Under the pieces are notes generated by a model. The model was not told where the DNA came from and did not search any database. It was given only the letters and a program-made list of their open reading frames with translations. From Acidobacteriota bacterium (lineage in GTDB: Bacteria > Acidobacteriota > Blastocatellia > UBA7656): a DNA stretch of 64,000 nt. The translations under genes and the position numbers were made by a program. Of this stretch, positions 56,426 through 64,000 are shown in pieces; within the stretch, counting starts at the first letter, position 1; each line of letters starts with the position of its first letter. Where the stretch lies: positions 237,768 to 301,767 of the forward strand of contig JBBPIG010000001.1 in assembly GCA_038040445.1 (NCBI GenBank), given 5' to 3'.

Positions 56426-57382
56426 TCAGTTAGCTTCGAAGATTTCGTCGAGCAACTTCGCCCAAGCAACTTCTTCGCGCCCGGGGTCGAACAACGAAGC
56501 GAGCTTCTCGCAGTGTTCTCTTAGCTTGCGAAGAAACTTGGAATCGGCTTCCGCGCGGGTCAAAAGCGCAACCAACCCGTCCGTGTCGCCCGCTTCAAAA
56601 TATCCCGGATAATTTTCGCCGAGGATTCCGACCGAACCTCGAATTCGCGAAGCGAGCACCGGTACGCCTGCCACCATTGCTTCTCCGAGCGCATTCGCGC
56701 CTCCTTCGACGCGAGACGACAGAACACAGACTCGGCACCCGGCTAACACGCGCCGAACACGCCACGGCGGCAATTCCCCAAGCCAACGATAGCGAGGGTT
56801 GACCCTCTCTTCTTCGCGCGCGCGCGTCGCGGCTCGCTCGGTCATTGCACCGCCAACCTGCAACACTCGGAGTCGCGACGACGCCGGCAACAATCGCGCA
56901 GCCATCGCGGCTCGAAACGGATCTTTAACCGGGCGAAGATGGCCGATGACGCAAACGTTGAAGCCGCGCGTCGATCGCAACGTAGCCGTTTGTTTCGCGA
57001 CCGACTGAAAGATCACCCGCGTCTTCCCGCGCCAACTCCCGCTCAGTTCCTCGAGCGCCTTTGGTTGAAGCACAACAATTCGCGTGGCGAGGTCGAGAGA
57101 CTTCTGCGCTCGCAGGCCGACGTTTAGATCGCGGTAGAGGTCGGTGCCGGTGAGCGCGACGATGATCGGCGAGTCAGGATGCTTGCGATGGAAGCGATCG
57201 ATCGAGACAAAGCTTCGCCGGGCGTGCAAGGCGATCAAGAGATCGAGATGCTCGCCGTTGTAGGTCTGATGGATGCTCACCCGATGCCCGAGCTTTCGGA
57301 GAATGCGCGACCACCTGATCGCCGTCACTCGATTGCCATAGCGGGATCGCGCGGGAGCCGGCGTGACGATTCCGATTTTCAT
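56426..57382 (-). CDS. senB: selenosugar synthase-like glycosyltransferase SenB
   Basis: 319 residues, start ATG 57382. Begins MKIGIVTPAPARSRYGNRVT, then WSRILRKLGHRVS, LLIALHARRSFVSIDRFHRK and VALTGTDLYRDL, the features of the TIGR04348 family, which includes SenB (joins selenophosphate to UDP-sugar to make a selenosugar). C-terminal GT-B half has CVIGHLRPVKDPFRAAMAAR and SSRVEGGANALGEAMVAGVP. Its ATG overlaps the senA stop by 4 bases (ATGA), so it is translated with senA. The stop lies 5 bases from the converging Pls-like gene. Assignment is from memory of the family; senC (selD) is not in the window. Confidence 0.8.
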   Translation of the reverse strand: MKIGIVTPAPARSRYGNRVTAIRWSRILRKLGHRVSIHQTYNGEHLDLLIALHARRSFVSIDRFHRKHPDSPIIVALTGTDLYRDLNVGLRAQKSLDLATRIVVLQPKALEELSGSWRGKTRVIFQSVAKQTATLRSTRGFNVCVIGHLRPVKDPFRAAMAARLLPASSRLRVLQVGGAMTERAATRAREEERVNPRYRWLGELPPWRVRRVLAGCRVCVLSSRVEGGANALGEAMVAGVPVLASRIRGSVGILGENYPGYFEAGDTDGLVALLTRAEADSKFLRKLREHCEKLASLFDPGREEVAWAKLLDEIFEAN

Positions 57383-58743
57383 TTGCTCAGCGCACAGGTC
57401 CGAAAGCCCGCCCATACGTCGCGGCGGTCGGGTGTGTAGAAGTTCCGGTACGCATTTCGAATCAGCAGCGACCGCGTCGCCCAGCAGCCGCCTCGCAGAA
57501 CTTTCTGATCGCCAAACCACGGCTCCGAGTATTCCTTGTATGGGCCGGCGGCGAACCCAGGATAAGGAGCGAACGTTGTGCTGGTCCATTCCCATACGTT
57601 GCCGATCATCTGCCGGCATCCGAACGCGCTGTCACCTGCCGGAAAACTAACTGCATTCACGCAACCCATCGCGCGCCAGTCCAGGTTGGCTTTATCCGGC
57701 ATCGGCGATTCGTCGCCCCACGAATACGCGCGCTTGCGAGCCGCGATGCCTCGCCCGTCGCGCGCGGGCTCGCAGCTCGCGGCCATCTCCCACTCAGCTT
57801 CCGTGGGCAACCGGCGACGAGCCCACCGGCAATAGGCCTCGGCTTCGAACCAGTTGACGTGAACGACCGGCAGCCGAGCTTCGAGCGGACCAAGCTGATC
57901 GAAATTCCTGCGTAGCCACCGCCCGCCGGAGTCGGGCTGCCAGTAAACTGGATGCTCAGCGGCGGCGGCCTCGCGCCATTGCCAACCTTCATCGCTCCAC
58001 AGATCGCGATTCAGGTAGCCGCCGTCCAAAACAAAGTTCAAGAACTCCCCGTTAGTCGTCGTGGTTCGCGAGATCGAGAACTCAGCGACTTCAACTTCGT
58101 GCGCGGACTGCTCGTTGTCGAGCTGAAAACTTGCGCCCGGTGAGTCACCCAGAAGAAACGTTCCGCCTGGGATGTGAGCGTCTCCGAGTATTTCTGGCTC
58201 GCGTTGTTCGACGTCTTCAAGCCGAGACGCGGTTTCAGCCGGCAGGTGGGTTTCGAGGCTCAGGCGCGGCGCTGAGTAGCCGTGAGTCTGTCGCGTGTAG
58301 GCAATCGCCTCGGCATGCATCTGCTCGTGAAACAGAACGAGATGCAAAAAATACGACTGACCGCAACGATCAATTTGTTTGTCGCTCGGCTCGCGATTCA
58401 GGTCGATGACGCGATCAAGCACACGCTTGAGGTACGCAAGCGTTTCGGCTCTCGAGGGCAAGGGCAAATCCCATCGCGTGTCGTGAGCTACTCGCGCCGA
58501 ATCGTAGAGGCTGTCCCCGTGGGCGAGGAGAGGCGGTTCGCCGTGCAGATGACGCAAGCACCAGAATTCTGCGAACCAGCCGACGTGACCAATCTCCCAA
58601 CGAAGCGGATTGACTATGGCAAGGCGCGGCCCCAGGAGTTGGTCATCGCTGAGGTCGGCCACGAGTTCGAGAGTGCGATCGCGCGCTTCTCGGAGCGCTT
58701 CAAGGATTTGATCAGTTGATGCTGTGGTTGCACTCGCGGTCAT
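57379..58743 (-). CDS. senA: selenoneine synthase-like EgtB homologue SenA
   Basis: 454 residues. N-terminal DinB-type domain (about 10-170) with the iron-binding set His53 (EIGHVGWFAEFW), and His139/His143 in FHEQMHAEA (HxxxH), as in EgtB/SenA sulfoxide- or C-Se-forming enzymes; C-terminal FGE-sulfatase domain (about 185-450: GGTFLLGDSPGASFQLDNEQ, RLPTEAEWEMAA, MIGNVWEWTSTTFAPYPGFA, VLRGGCWATRSLL). By itself EgtB or SenA; the coupled senB gene favours SenA, which joins selenosugar to hercynine. 57 bases after a DUF5615 gene; ATG 58743 has no strong ribosome site. Confidence 0.8.
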   Translation of the reverse strand: MTASATTASTDQILEALREARDRTLELVADLSDDQLLGPRLAIVNPLRWEIGHVGWFAEFWCLRHLHGEPPLLAHGDSLYDSARVAHDTRWDLPLPSRAETLAYLKRVLDRVIDLNREPSDKQIDRCGQSYFLHLVLFHEQMHAEAIAYTRQTHGYSAPRLSLETHLPAETASRLEDVEQREPEILGDAHIPGGTFLLGDSPGASFQLDNEQSAHEVEVAEFSISRTTTTNGEFLNFVLDGGYLNRDLWSDEGWQWREAAAAEHPVYWQPDSGGRWLRRNFDQLGPLEARLPVVHVNWFEAEAYCRWARRRLPTEAEWEMAASCEPARDGRGIAARKRAYSWGDESPMPDKANLDWRAMGCVNAVSFPAGDSAFGCRQMIGNVWEWTSTTFAPYPGFAAGPYKEYSEPWFGDQKVLRGGCWATRSLLIRNAYRNFYTPDRRDVWAGFRTCALSK

Positions 58744-58800
58744 TGTTTGGTGAGCATCCGGTGCCGATACTAAATCACTTCAGTGAAGCTGACTAAAAAA

Positions 58801-59175
58801 CTAGTCGTCGCTTGAGGGCTCCTGGTAGACCCGAACCCGCCCGGGCTCGACTATCCAAAGCTTGCCGCCCGGCTGTTCCCTTTCCAGAAACTTGGCAAGC
58901 GTTCGAACGAGAATCAGCACATCTTCGAGCGAGGGCCTGGACCTCAGTCTCAGCAAGACTATGCCCGAGTAGCTACTCGGGAGGAAACGTAGAGGGTTCG
59001 CAAAATCGAGATCGAAAGTTACCAGCGCGCGCCCCTCGCCAATGGCCGCTTGTAGCACTTCGTCATCAATCGCCGCACCGAGCCCCTCGCCCGGCATGGT
59101 TGAGACCTCGTGCCCCGCGGCATGAAGAATGTCGCGCGCGCGGTTGCCGAGACTGTCATCGAGCGTCAGCCTCAT
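58801..59175 (-). CDS. DUF5615 PIN-like toxin
   Basis: 124 residues of the Mut7-C/DUF5615 type, a PIN-like nuclease fold used as toxin. MRLTLDDSLGNRARDILHAA carries the first acidic site, EVSTMPGEGLG and ALVTFDLDFANPLRF the later D/D pair, and GIVLLRLRSRPSLEDVLILV the closing helix. Its start overlaps the stop of the DUF433 gene by 4 bases, the standard layout for this toxin-antitoxin pair. Both are on the minus strand, with senA next. Residues needed for metal binding look complete, so it is probably active when free. Confidence 0.85.
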   Translation of the reverse strand: MRLTLDDSLGNRARDILHAAGHEVSTMPGEGLGAAIDDEVLQAAIGEGRALVTFDLDFANPLRFLPSSYSGIVLLRLRSRPSLEDVLILVRTLAKFLEREQPGGKLWIVEPGRVRVYQEPSSDD

Positions 59176-59420
59176 ACGAGAGTCTCCAGAGGAACGTCTA
59201 CATAGCGCTCACGCGCCATCTCGGAACCGTAGGCGATGCAAGCCTGAACGTCCTCTCTGGTGAGCCCAGGATAGTCATCCAAGATCTCATCGAACGTGCT
59301 GCCTGAAGCGAGCAGGTCGAGGATCAATGAGACCCATATCCGGGTACCGCGTATGCAAGGCTTGCCGAAGCATCGCGCGGGGTCGATCCAAATGCGTTTC
59401 AGTAGTTCGTCGCGAGTCAT
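59172..59420 (-). CDS. DUF433 antitoxin
   Basis: 82 residues, DUF433: WIDPARCFGKPCIRGTRIWV, SLILDLLASGSTFDEILDDY and PGLTREDVQACIAYGSEMAR form the HTH-like domain that binds and silences a DUF5615 partner and represses its own operon. The stop overlaps the toxin start by 4 bases. First gene of the pair. Confidence 0.88.
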   Translation of the reverse strand: MTRDELLKRIWIDPARCFGKPCIRGTRIWVSLILDLLASGSTFDEILDDYPGLTREDVQACIAYGSEMARERYVDVPLETLV

Positions 59421-59684
59421 GTCCGTTCTCCTAATCTACTTCTCCCTGATTCATCACTCGCATTATCACTTGCTTGCCTTGCTTGCGCGAGGGTCAATCA
59501 CGTTGAATGCGATTCCTGACCGCGGCGTGGGCTTTCGGCGAGGTTTAGACCTTCCGGTTCAAAGTGGTTGGCGAAGGGATCAACGGGGAAAAGTCGCATC
59601 AAGAGCCTTGGCGCCAAGAGCGACCAGGTTGCTGTTGGCTTCACTGGTAAACGTGAAAAGCGGCTTGTTCCACTCACTCGCAAT
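59421..59684. other. gap between the metallopeptidase gene and the toxin-antitoxin pair
   Basis: 264 bases. A minus-strand frame at 59498-59707 is open but has no recognisable content or ribosome site and overlaps the metallopeptidase end, so I do not call it. No terminator was found. Confidence 0.35.
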
Positions 59685-60389
59685 TCAAACGTCCAGTCCG
59701 GCCCCATTCTTCCGCAACCACTCTCTGCGTTCGCCGTAGGCGGGCATAACCTTGTCTACCTCGTTCCAAAATGCATCAGTGTGGTCGAGATGGTGGAAGT
59801 GACAAAGTTCGTGCACAACAATGTAGTCTACGATGGTTTGAGGAGCCATCATGCATTTCCAATGAAAGGCAACGTTGCCTCGGGGCGAGCATGAAGCCCA
59901 ACGGCGACCGAGCTCTCGGACATCGACTACATGAGGCGTAACCCCGACCTTAGGCGCGTAGTAGCCAACTCGTCGCGAGATTCGCTCGCGGCCCTGTGCG
60001 ATGTAGTAATCACGAAAGGCTGCCTTTGCGGCTGCTATCTCCCCACGATCCACCAGGTCGCGGCGCAAGCAGAATCTGCCGTTCTTCAACAGCAGGGGTT
60101 CTTCCTGGTCTGCAACGAGCGATAACCGGTAGGAGCGGCCGAGATAGAGAAAGCCTTCACCGTTTCGATATTCGCGCAAGACACGGGTTGCATTGAGGTC
60201 GCGCCACTCGGCGAGATTCTTGTAAATCCAATACCGCTTGGCCTCGACTATGTCCTCGATACGCTCGGCGGGAATGGACTCGGGCGCACGCACGAGCACT
60301 CGGCCATCGCGCTCGATGACGATGTCCGCCGTCGCGCGATTGCTACGCACGACTTCGTATGAAATGTCTTCCACTGGCTTGGCTTTCAT
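59685..60389 (-). CDS. YgjP-like (M48/DUF45) zinc metallopeptidase
   Basis: 234 residues. YgjP/SprT-like fold with HExxH in VVHELCHFHHLDHTDAFW, where the downstream histidine is the third zinc ligand; preceding motifs are RRWASCSPRGNVAFHWKCMM and VDYIVV. Such proteins are often coded next to type I restriction genes. The start overlaps the hsdR stop by 4 bases, so translation is coupled; the two probably act as one unit. A direct role in restriction is not established. Confidence 0.88.
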   Translation of the reverse strand: MKAKPVEDISYEVVRSNRATADIVIERDGRVLVRAPESIPAERIEDIVEAKRYWIYKNLAEWRDLNATRVLREYRNGEGFLYLGRSYRLSLVADQEEPLLLKNGRFCLRRDLVDRGEIAAAKAAFRDYYIAQGRERISRRVGYYAPKVGVTPHVVDVRELGRRWASCSPRGNVAFHWKCMMAPQTIVDYIVVHELCHFHHLDHTDAFWNEVDKVMPAYGERREWLRKNGAGLDV

Positions 60390-63300
60390 TTTGTCAGCTC
60401 GTTGTGCCTCTTCTCAGCGAGTTTGACGATCTCGACCGCAATGCGTTCGTGCTTCTCAGTCAAAGGCGGAATATTCGCTAGCAGAATCTCCGTGTCGATG
60501 TTACCCCGGAGATTCTTCACCTCGATCGGCTTCTTCCAGAAGTCGATGATATCGATCGTATCTTGCAGCGTCTCGACTATGCGCGCCATCAAGTCCTTCA
60601 GGCGTTGCCGGTGTTCGACGGGCACGTCACCACCGTCGTACGCGAGTTGCACAGCGTAGTCGAAGAAAGTTGTCGCCTCTTTGGTGAGCCCCTCGATCGT
60701 TTCCGTTCGGCCTGCCAGCGCTTCGGTTCGCAGTTCTTCGTAGCGCTCCGCCAAAACCTTCCAGTTATCTTTGAATGCCTCGATCAGTTTCTCGAGCTTC
60801 TCGCTTAGCCGTTTGTAGAATGCCGGGTCTTCGTCAAAGTGAATCGTACAATGCTTGCGGATGGCGTGCTCCATTTCGCTCGCCTTCGCTTCGGGGTCGC
60901 CTTGAGAGTGTTTCCGAACGTGCGCCATGAAATCATCTGACAGCAGTTCGATAGGCGGTATCTTCGGATTGATTCCCAGGTCAATGAGGTGTTCGTTGAT
61001 GAGAGCCTTCACCTTCGCCCCTGCGTCGGCGATGTCGAGCGAGTCGTCTTTGTAGCGCTCCTTCACCATCCTCAATAAGTAACCCAACCGCCGCGCCGGT
61101 CCTCGATACGAATGCCCAGCACTATTTGGCAGAATTAAGTTCAGGCTCTGGAGAAATTTGTTCAGATAGACATCGAAGTCGGCCCGGCACTTTATGTCCT
61201 TCATCGCGCCGACCGCGGCATGCACGACGGCTACTTCCGCTTCTGGAGTAGCCAGTGTGCCCCTCAAGAACGGTTCGATCTCCATCACGCCGGCGCCGCG
61301 GAAGTGCTGGAGAAGCCGCTGGTAACGCTCTTCGAGGATCGGCAGCTCGGTAAGCAGGTTCTTCAGGCCTTCCTGAATGTCTGCTGAGTCTTCCTCCGCA
61401 TAGATCGCGAGGGCCTCGGTCAGATGGTTAGCCAGACCGATGTAGTCCACGATGAAGCCGCGATGCTTGTTCTTCTCTACTCGATTCACGCGGGCGATGG
61501 CTTGCAGCAGGTTGTGTTCGCGCAGCTTCTTGTCGATATACATCACCTGCTCGACGGGAGCATCGAATCCGGTCAGCAGCATGTCGCACACGATTAGAAA
61601 CGCTATTCCGGTCAGTTCCTTCTCCGGGTCGTCAAAGTCGAAGGGCTTGCAGAAATTCTCCACCGCATTCAAGCGCTTCGCTTCCTTGCGAGCTTCGGTG
61701 ATAACCGCCAGCTCGTTAGTGGGATCGGAGGAGATCACCACCACCGCTTTCAAGAATGCAATGCGCCGCGTCAGTTCGGGATCAGGCTTAGGTTTGACCT
61801 TCTCCCGATCGAGTCGCTCGCCTAGCGCTTCGCAGATGGCCTTCTGGTAACGGACCGCTGCGAGCTTGGAGTGGCAGACTACCTGCGCCTTGAACCCGTC
61901 CGGCAAAATGTTGTCGATGTAGTGGTCAACCAGATCGCCGGCAATAGCGCCGATTCGCTTCTCGGCTTCGAGGATGTCTCCACTCGCGCCGTACTTTTTC
62001 TTGATAGCTTCAATCTCCGCTTCCGTACGGTGGCGGAAAAGGTCCTCGAACTTTGTGTCGAAGCCGTGCTTGTCTTTCAGCGCCGTGTCCGCCGTGCGGC
62101 CTTCGTAGAGGATTTGCAGCGTCGTCCCGTCATGCACGGCGTCCATCAACTTGTAGGTGTCGATGTATTCGCCGAATCGCTTCACTGTCCGCCGCGTTCC
62201 GTGCTGCTCGGTGATGAGCGGCGTGCCGGTGAAGGCGATGCGTGTCGCGTTGGGAAAGGCTTCGAAAATGTTATCGCCAAGGTCTGAGCTTTGAGTGCGG
62301 TGCGCCTCGTCAATCATCAGAAGGATGCGCTCCGATGAATTGACGATACCAAAGCTCTCCGCCGAGGGTGGCTTGCCGTAGCTCGCCAGCGCATCTTTAA
62401 CGGCCGGCGGCAACTCCTCGACGCGCTCCATGAACTTGTGCGCCATCACCATATTCACGTCCGAAGCGTCGGTGCTCAGGTGCTCGCGGAGGTCTGCGGT
62501 GCTCGTGATCACGTTGACCTTCCCACCGATGAGTTTTGCCGTCGCCGAGAGTTGCTCTTCGAGATCGACTCGGTCGTTGATCAGCAAAATCTTGAAGTCC
62601 GCGAGATCCGCCGAAGCACGCAGCATCCGCGCGACGAACACCATCGTGAGCGATTTGCCCGAGCCCTGCGTGTGCCACACCACGCCTGATCGTTCCTCCG
62701 GCGTCTTCCCCGTGCGCAAGCGTTCCACGATACGACGAGCGGCGCGGTATTGCTGGTAACGGCAGACCACCTTCACCCGCTTGCCCGAGTCCGTGTCCAT
62801 GAAGACAGTGCAGGTTCGCAGCACGTCGAGCAACGTGTCGGGCGCGAGCAATCCCTGGATCATGCGCTCCTGTTCACGCTCGATGCCGAGCGGCGGCGTG
62901 TAAGCGCGGCGGCTCTCGGGCCAGATATCCTTCCACGCGTAGAAATGCTCGTGGCCTGAAGTGATGGTGCCGAACTCCGCCTTCTCGCCGCAGGTGCGAA
63001 TGAGCAGCAGGTTCGAGTAGAAGAGGCGCGGCTCGCCTTCACGCAATCCGGCGGCGGTCGTCTCGGGACGCGCGTTCCGGTAGCGCAGCAGTTGCTCGAA
63101 GGCTGCGTGCATTGGGTTCGCGGTGTTTGCGTCGCCGATCTTCGCCTCGACCACGACGAGCGGAATGCCATTCACGAACAGAACAATGTCCGGGATTATG
63201 CAGCTCTTCACGCAGCCCGGCGTGTCGATGCGGAACTGATTGATCGCGTGAAACACGTTCCGTTCGGGATGGGCGAAATCAATCAACTGAACAACCGGAT

Positions 63301-63640
63301 CGGACTCGCCGGTCAATTCGTTCACGTCCACTTGCGCCTTGAGAAAAAGCGCATGAACCGCTTCGTTTGCTTCGAGCAGCGTGCGGCTGGGATGACGCAC
63401 AAGCTGGTCGCGCAAGTCATCGAGCTGCCGCTCGGTCAGCCACTCCTTGCCGTCAGCCGCGCGATTGATAGCTCGCACTGCGTTGCGAAAGACTTCGGGC
63501 AGCAGCCATTGGCGGAAGCTCCCGCGCAAGCTCGCGGCTGGGTCGAATGGGATCATGCCGTGACCCTGATCGATGACCGTCCAGCCCAGCGAGTTGAGCT
63601 GGTCAAGGAACGGCTTTTCGACGTGGAAGTATTCAGACAT
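60386..63640 (-). CDS. hsdR: type I restriction enzyme R subunit
   Basis: 1084 residues. N-terminal nuclease (about 130-200) with the PD-(D/E)xK motif split as IIPDIVLFVNG and VVVEAKIGD; SF2 translocase (about 300-780) with Walker A TQGSGKSLTMVF, DEAHRTQ (motif II), TGTPL and QAIARVNRVEK (motif VI). Long C-terminal helical region for binding the M/S complex. It cuts DNA at a distance once HsdM/HsdS find an unmethylated site. No hsdM or hsdS gene lies on the 3' side or in the 360 bases upstream in the window; they may lie beyond the edge. A YgjP-like peptidase follows with a 4-base overlap. Confidence 0.93.
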   Translation of the reverse strand: MSEYFHVEKPFLDQLNSLGWTVIDQGHGMIPFDPAASLRGSFRQWLLPEVFRNAVRAINRAADGKEWLTERQLDDLRDQLVRHPSRTLLEANEAVHALFLKAQVDVNELTGESDPVVQLIDFAHPERNVFHAINQFRIDTPGCVKSCIIPDIVLFVNGIPLVVVEAKIGDANTANPMHAAFEQLLRYRNARPETTAAGLREGEPRLFYSNLLLIRTCGEKAEFGTITSGHEHFYAWKDIWPESRRAYTPPLGIEREQERMIQGLLAPDTLLDVLRTCTVFMDTDSGKRVKVVCRYQQYRAARRIVERLRTGKTPEERSGVVWHTQGSGKSLTMVFVARMLRASADLADFKILLINDRVDLEEQLSATAKLIGGKVNVITSTADLREHLSTDASDVNMVMAHKFMERVEELPPAVKDALASYGKPPSAESFGIVNSSERILLMIDEAHRTQSSDLGDNIFEAFPNATRIAFTGTPLITEQHGTRRTVKRFGEYIDTYKLMDAVHDGTTLQILYEGRTADTALKDKHGFDTKFEDLFRHRTEAEIEAIKKKYGASGDILEAEKRIGAIAGDLVDHYIDNILPDGFKAQVVCHSKLAAVRYQKAICEALGERLDREKVKPKPDPELTRRIAFLKAVVVISSDPTNELAVITEARKEAKRLNAVENFCKPFDFDDPEKELTGIAFLIVCDMLLTGFDAPVEQVMYIDKKLREHNLLQAIARVNRVEKNKHRGFIVDYIGLANHLTEALAIYAEEDSADIQEGLKNLLTELPILEERYQRLLQHFRGAGVMEIEPFLRGTLATPEAEVAVVHAAVGAMKDIKCRADFDVYLNKFLQSLNLILPNSAGHSYRGPARRLGYLLRMVKERYKDDSLDIADAGAKVKALINEHLIDLGINPKIPPIELLSDDFMAHVRKHSQGDPEAKASEMEHAIRKHCTIHFDEDPAFYKRLSEKLEKLIEAFKDNWKVLAERYEELRTEALAGRTETIEGLTKEATTFFDYAVQLAYDGGDVPVEHRQRLKDLMARIVETLQDTIDIIDFWKKPIEVKNLRGNIDTEILLANIPPLTEKHERIAVEIVKLAEKRHNELTK

Positions 63641-63774
63641 CGACGGCTCTAATTGCGAACGTTCAGTAAGCTGCTAGTAGTTCGTCTAACGACTGGACTG
63701 CTCTGCATAATAGCCAGAGTTGACGGAATAGCCAATTGATCCTAGTCTACCAACGAATCTTCGAGTGGCTTCAT

Positions 63775-63978
63775 ATGTCAAAGCTAACACCCCGCAACAG
63801 CAAGGCCGATCTGGCTGTTACCAAAAGGACAGCGATCGCCAAATTAGAAGAAGGGGGCAACGCTCTCTTTACTCGAATGCAGACGCGCAAAGCAAGAAGG
63901 GGAATGAAGACCGCGTTCAATGCCTCGCCCGCCCAACTTGGACGCGCCGCCGTCAAGGCTGCGAGAGAGAATCGCTAG
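63775..63978 (+). CDS. small basic hypothetical protein
   Basis: 67 residues from ATG 63775 (GAGTGG a few bases upstream; a longer frame begins at 63736). Sequence MSKLTPRNSKADLAVTKRTA, then IAKLEEGGNALFTRMQTRKA, with a basic helical C-terminus (AAVKAARENR). It resembles nothing specific. It diverges from hsdR, so the 130-base gap may carry both promoters. Possibly a small regulator or anti-restriction-type protein, but there is no evidence for that. Confidence 0.45.
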   Translation: MSKLTPRNSKADLAVTKRTAIAKLEEGGNALFTRMQTRKARRGMKTAFNASPAQLGRAAVKAARENR

Positions 63979-64000
63979 ACGTTTACTCTGGATGATCATT

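Noticed and set aside
59498..59707. Minus-strand 69-codon frame in the gap before the metallopeptidase
   Set aside because: No ribosome site or family resemblance, and overlaps the metallopeptidase gene end.

Overview
The window looks like a chromosomal segment of an acidobacterium, most plausibly of the Blastocatellia type. The evidence is a secreted VWFA protein of the kind that is expanded in Acidobacteriota (1560-2606), a moderately GC-rich composition, complete FadN-type beta-oxidation genes, Pls-like NRPS and TPR/sigma-54 regulators, and many short intergenic palindromes. This placement is an inference from gene content; no rRNA, tRNA or CRISPR array was seen.

Layout. 1-4610 (+): the end of a UDP-xylose synthase-like gene, UDP-glucose dehydrogenase, the VWFA protein, an XdhC-like protein and glutaryl-CoA dehydrogenase, followed by a broken molbindin. 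5125-15472 (-): a tightly packed chemosensory operon read as MCP, cheW, cheR, cheA, cheB, cheY, cheX, a coiled-coil/GAF protein, a second cheY and a DUF4388 (PATAN) protein. 15835-20084: a glyoxalase-II-like hydrolase, a lipoprotein and a sigma-54 two-component pair whose kinase is degenerate. 20171-28535 (-): a secreted propeller-like protein, a very large regulator joining a transposase-like HTH, TPRs and a sigma-54 AAA+ domain, a YCF48-repeat secreted protein and a benzoate-CoA-ligase-like enzyme.

28647-33066 holds a secreted subtilase, a cluster of small toxin-antitoxin-like genes and remnants, two small unknown genes and a metallo-hydrolase. 33286-42513 (-) is a fatty-acid beta-oxidation regulon (TetR/FadR-like repressor, acyl-CoA ligase, FadN, thiolase, acyl-CoA dehydrogenase). 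A near-perfect FadR-type palindrome lies in front of the repressor gene, and a decayed second copy of the fadN 3' end lies inside the cluster. 42732-50090 holds a NorD/CbbO-type VWA protein with helical repeats, two MacB-like permeases without an ATPase, and ftsZ with a clear promoter and inverted repeats upstream.

50411-64000 is accessory: a DUF1684 protein, an ECHDC3-like hydratase, a Pls-type membrane-bound NRPS (A-T-tandem LbH), and convergent to it a translationally coupled senA-senB pair, the two signature genes of selenoneine biosynthesis. Then come a DUF433/DUF5615 toxin-antitoxin pair, a YgjP-like metallopeptidase coupled to hsdR, and a small unknown gene. The most interesting items are the senAB pair next to the Pls-like synthetase, the HTH-TPR-AAA+ regulator, the FadR box, and the gene remnants.
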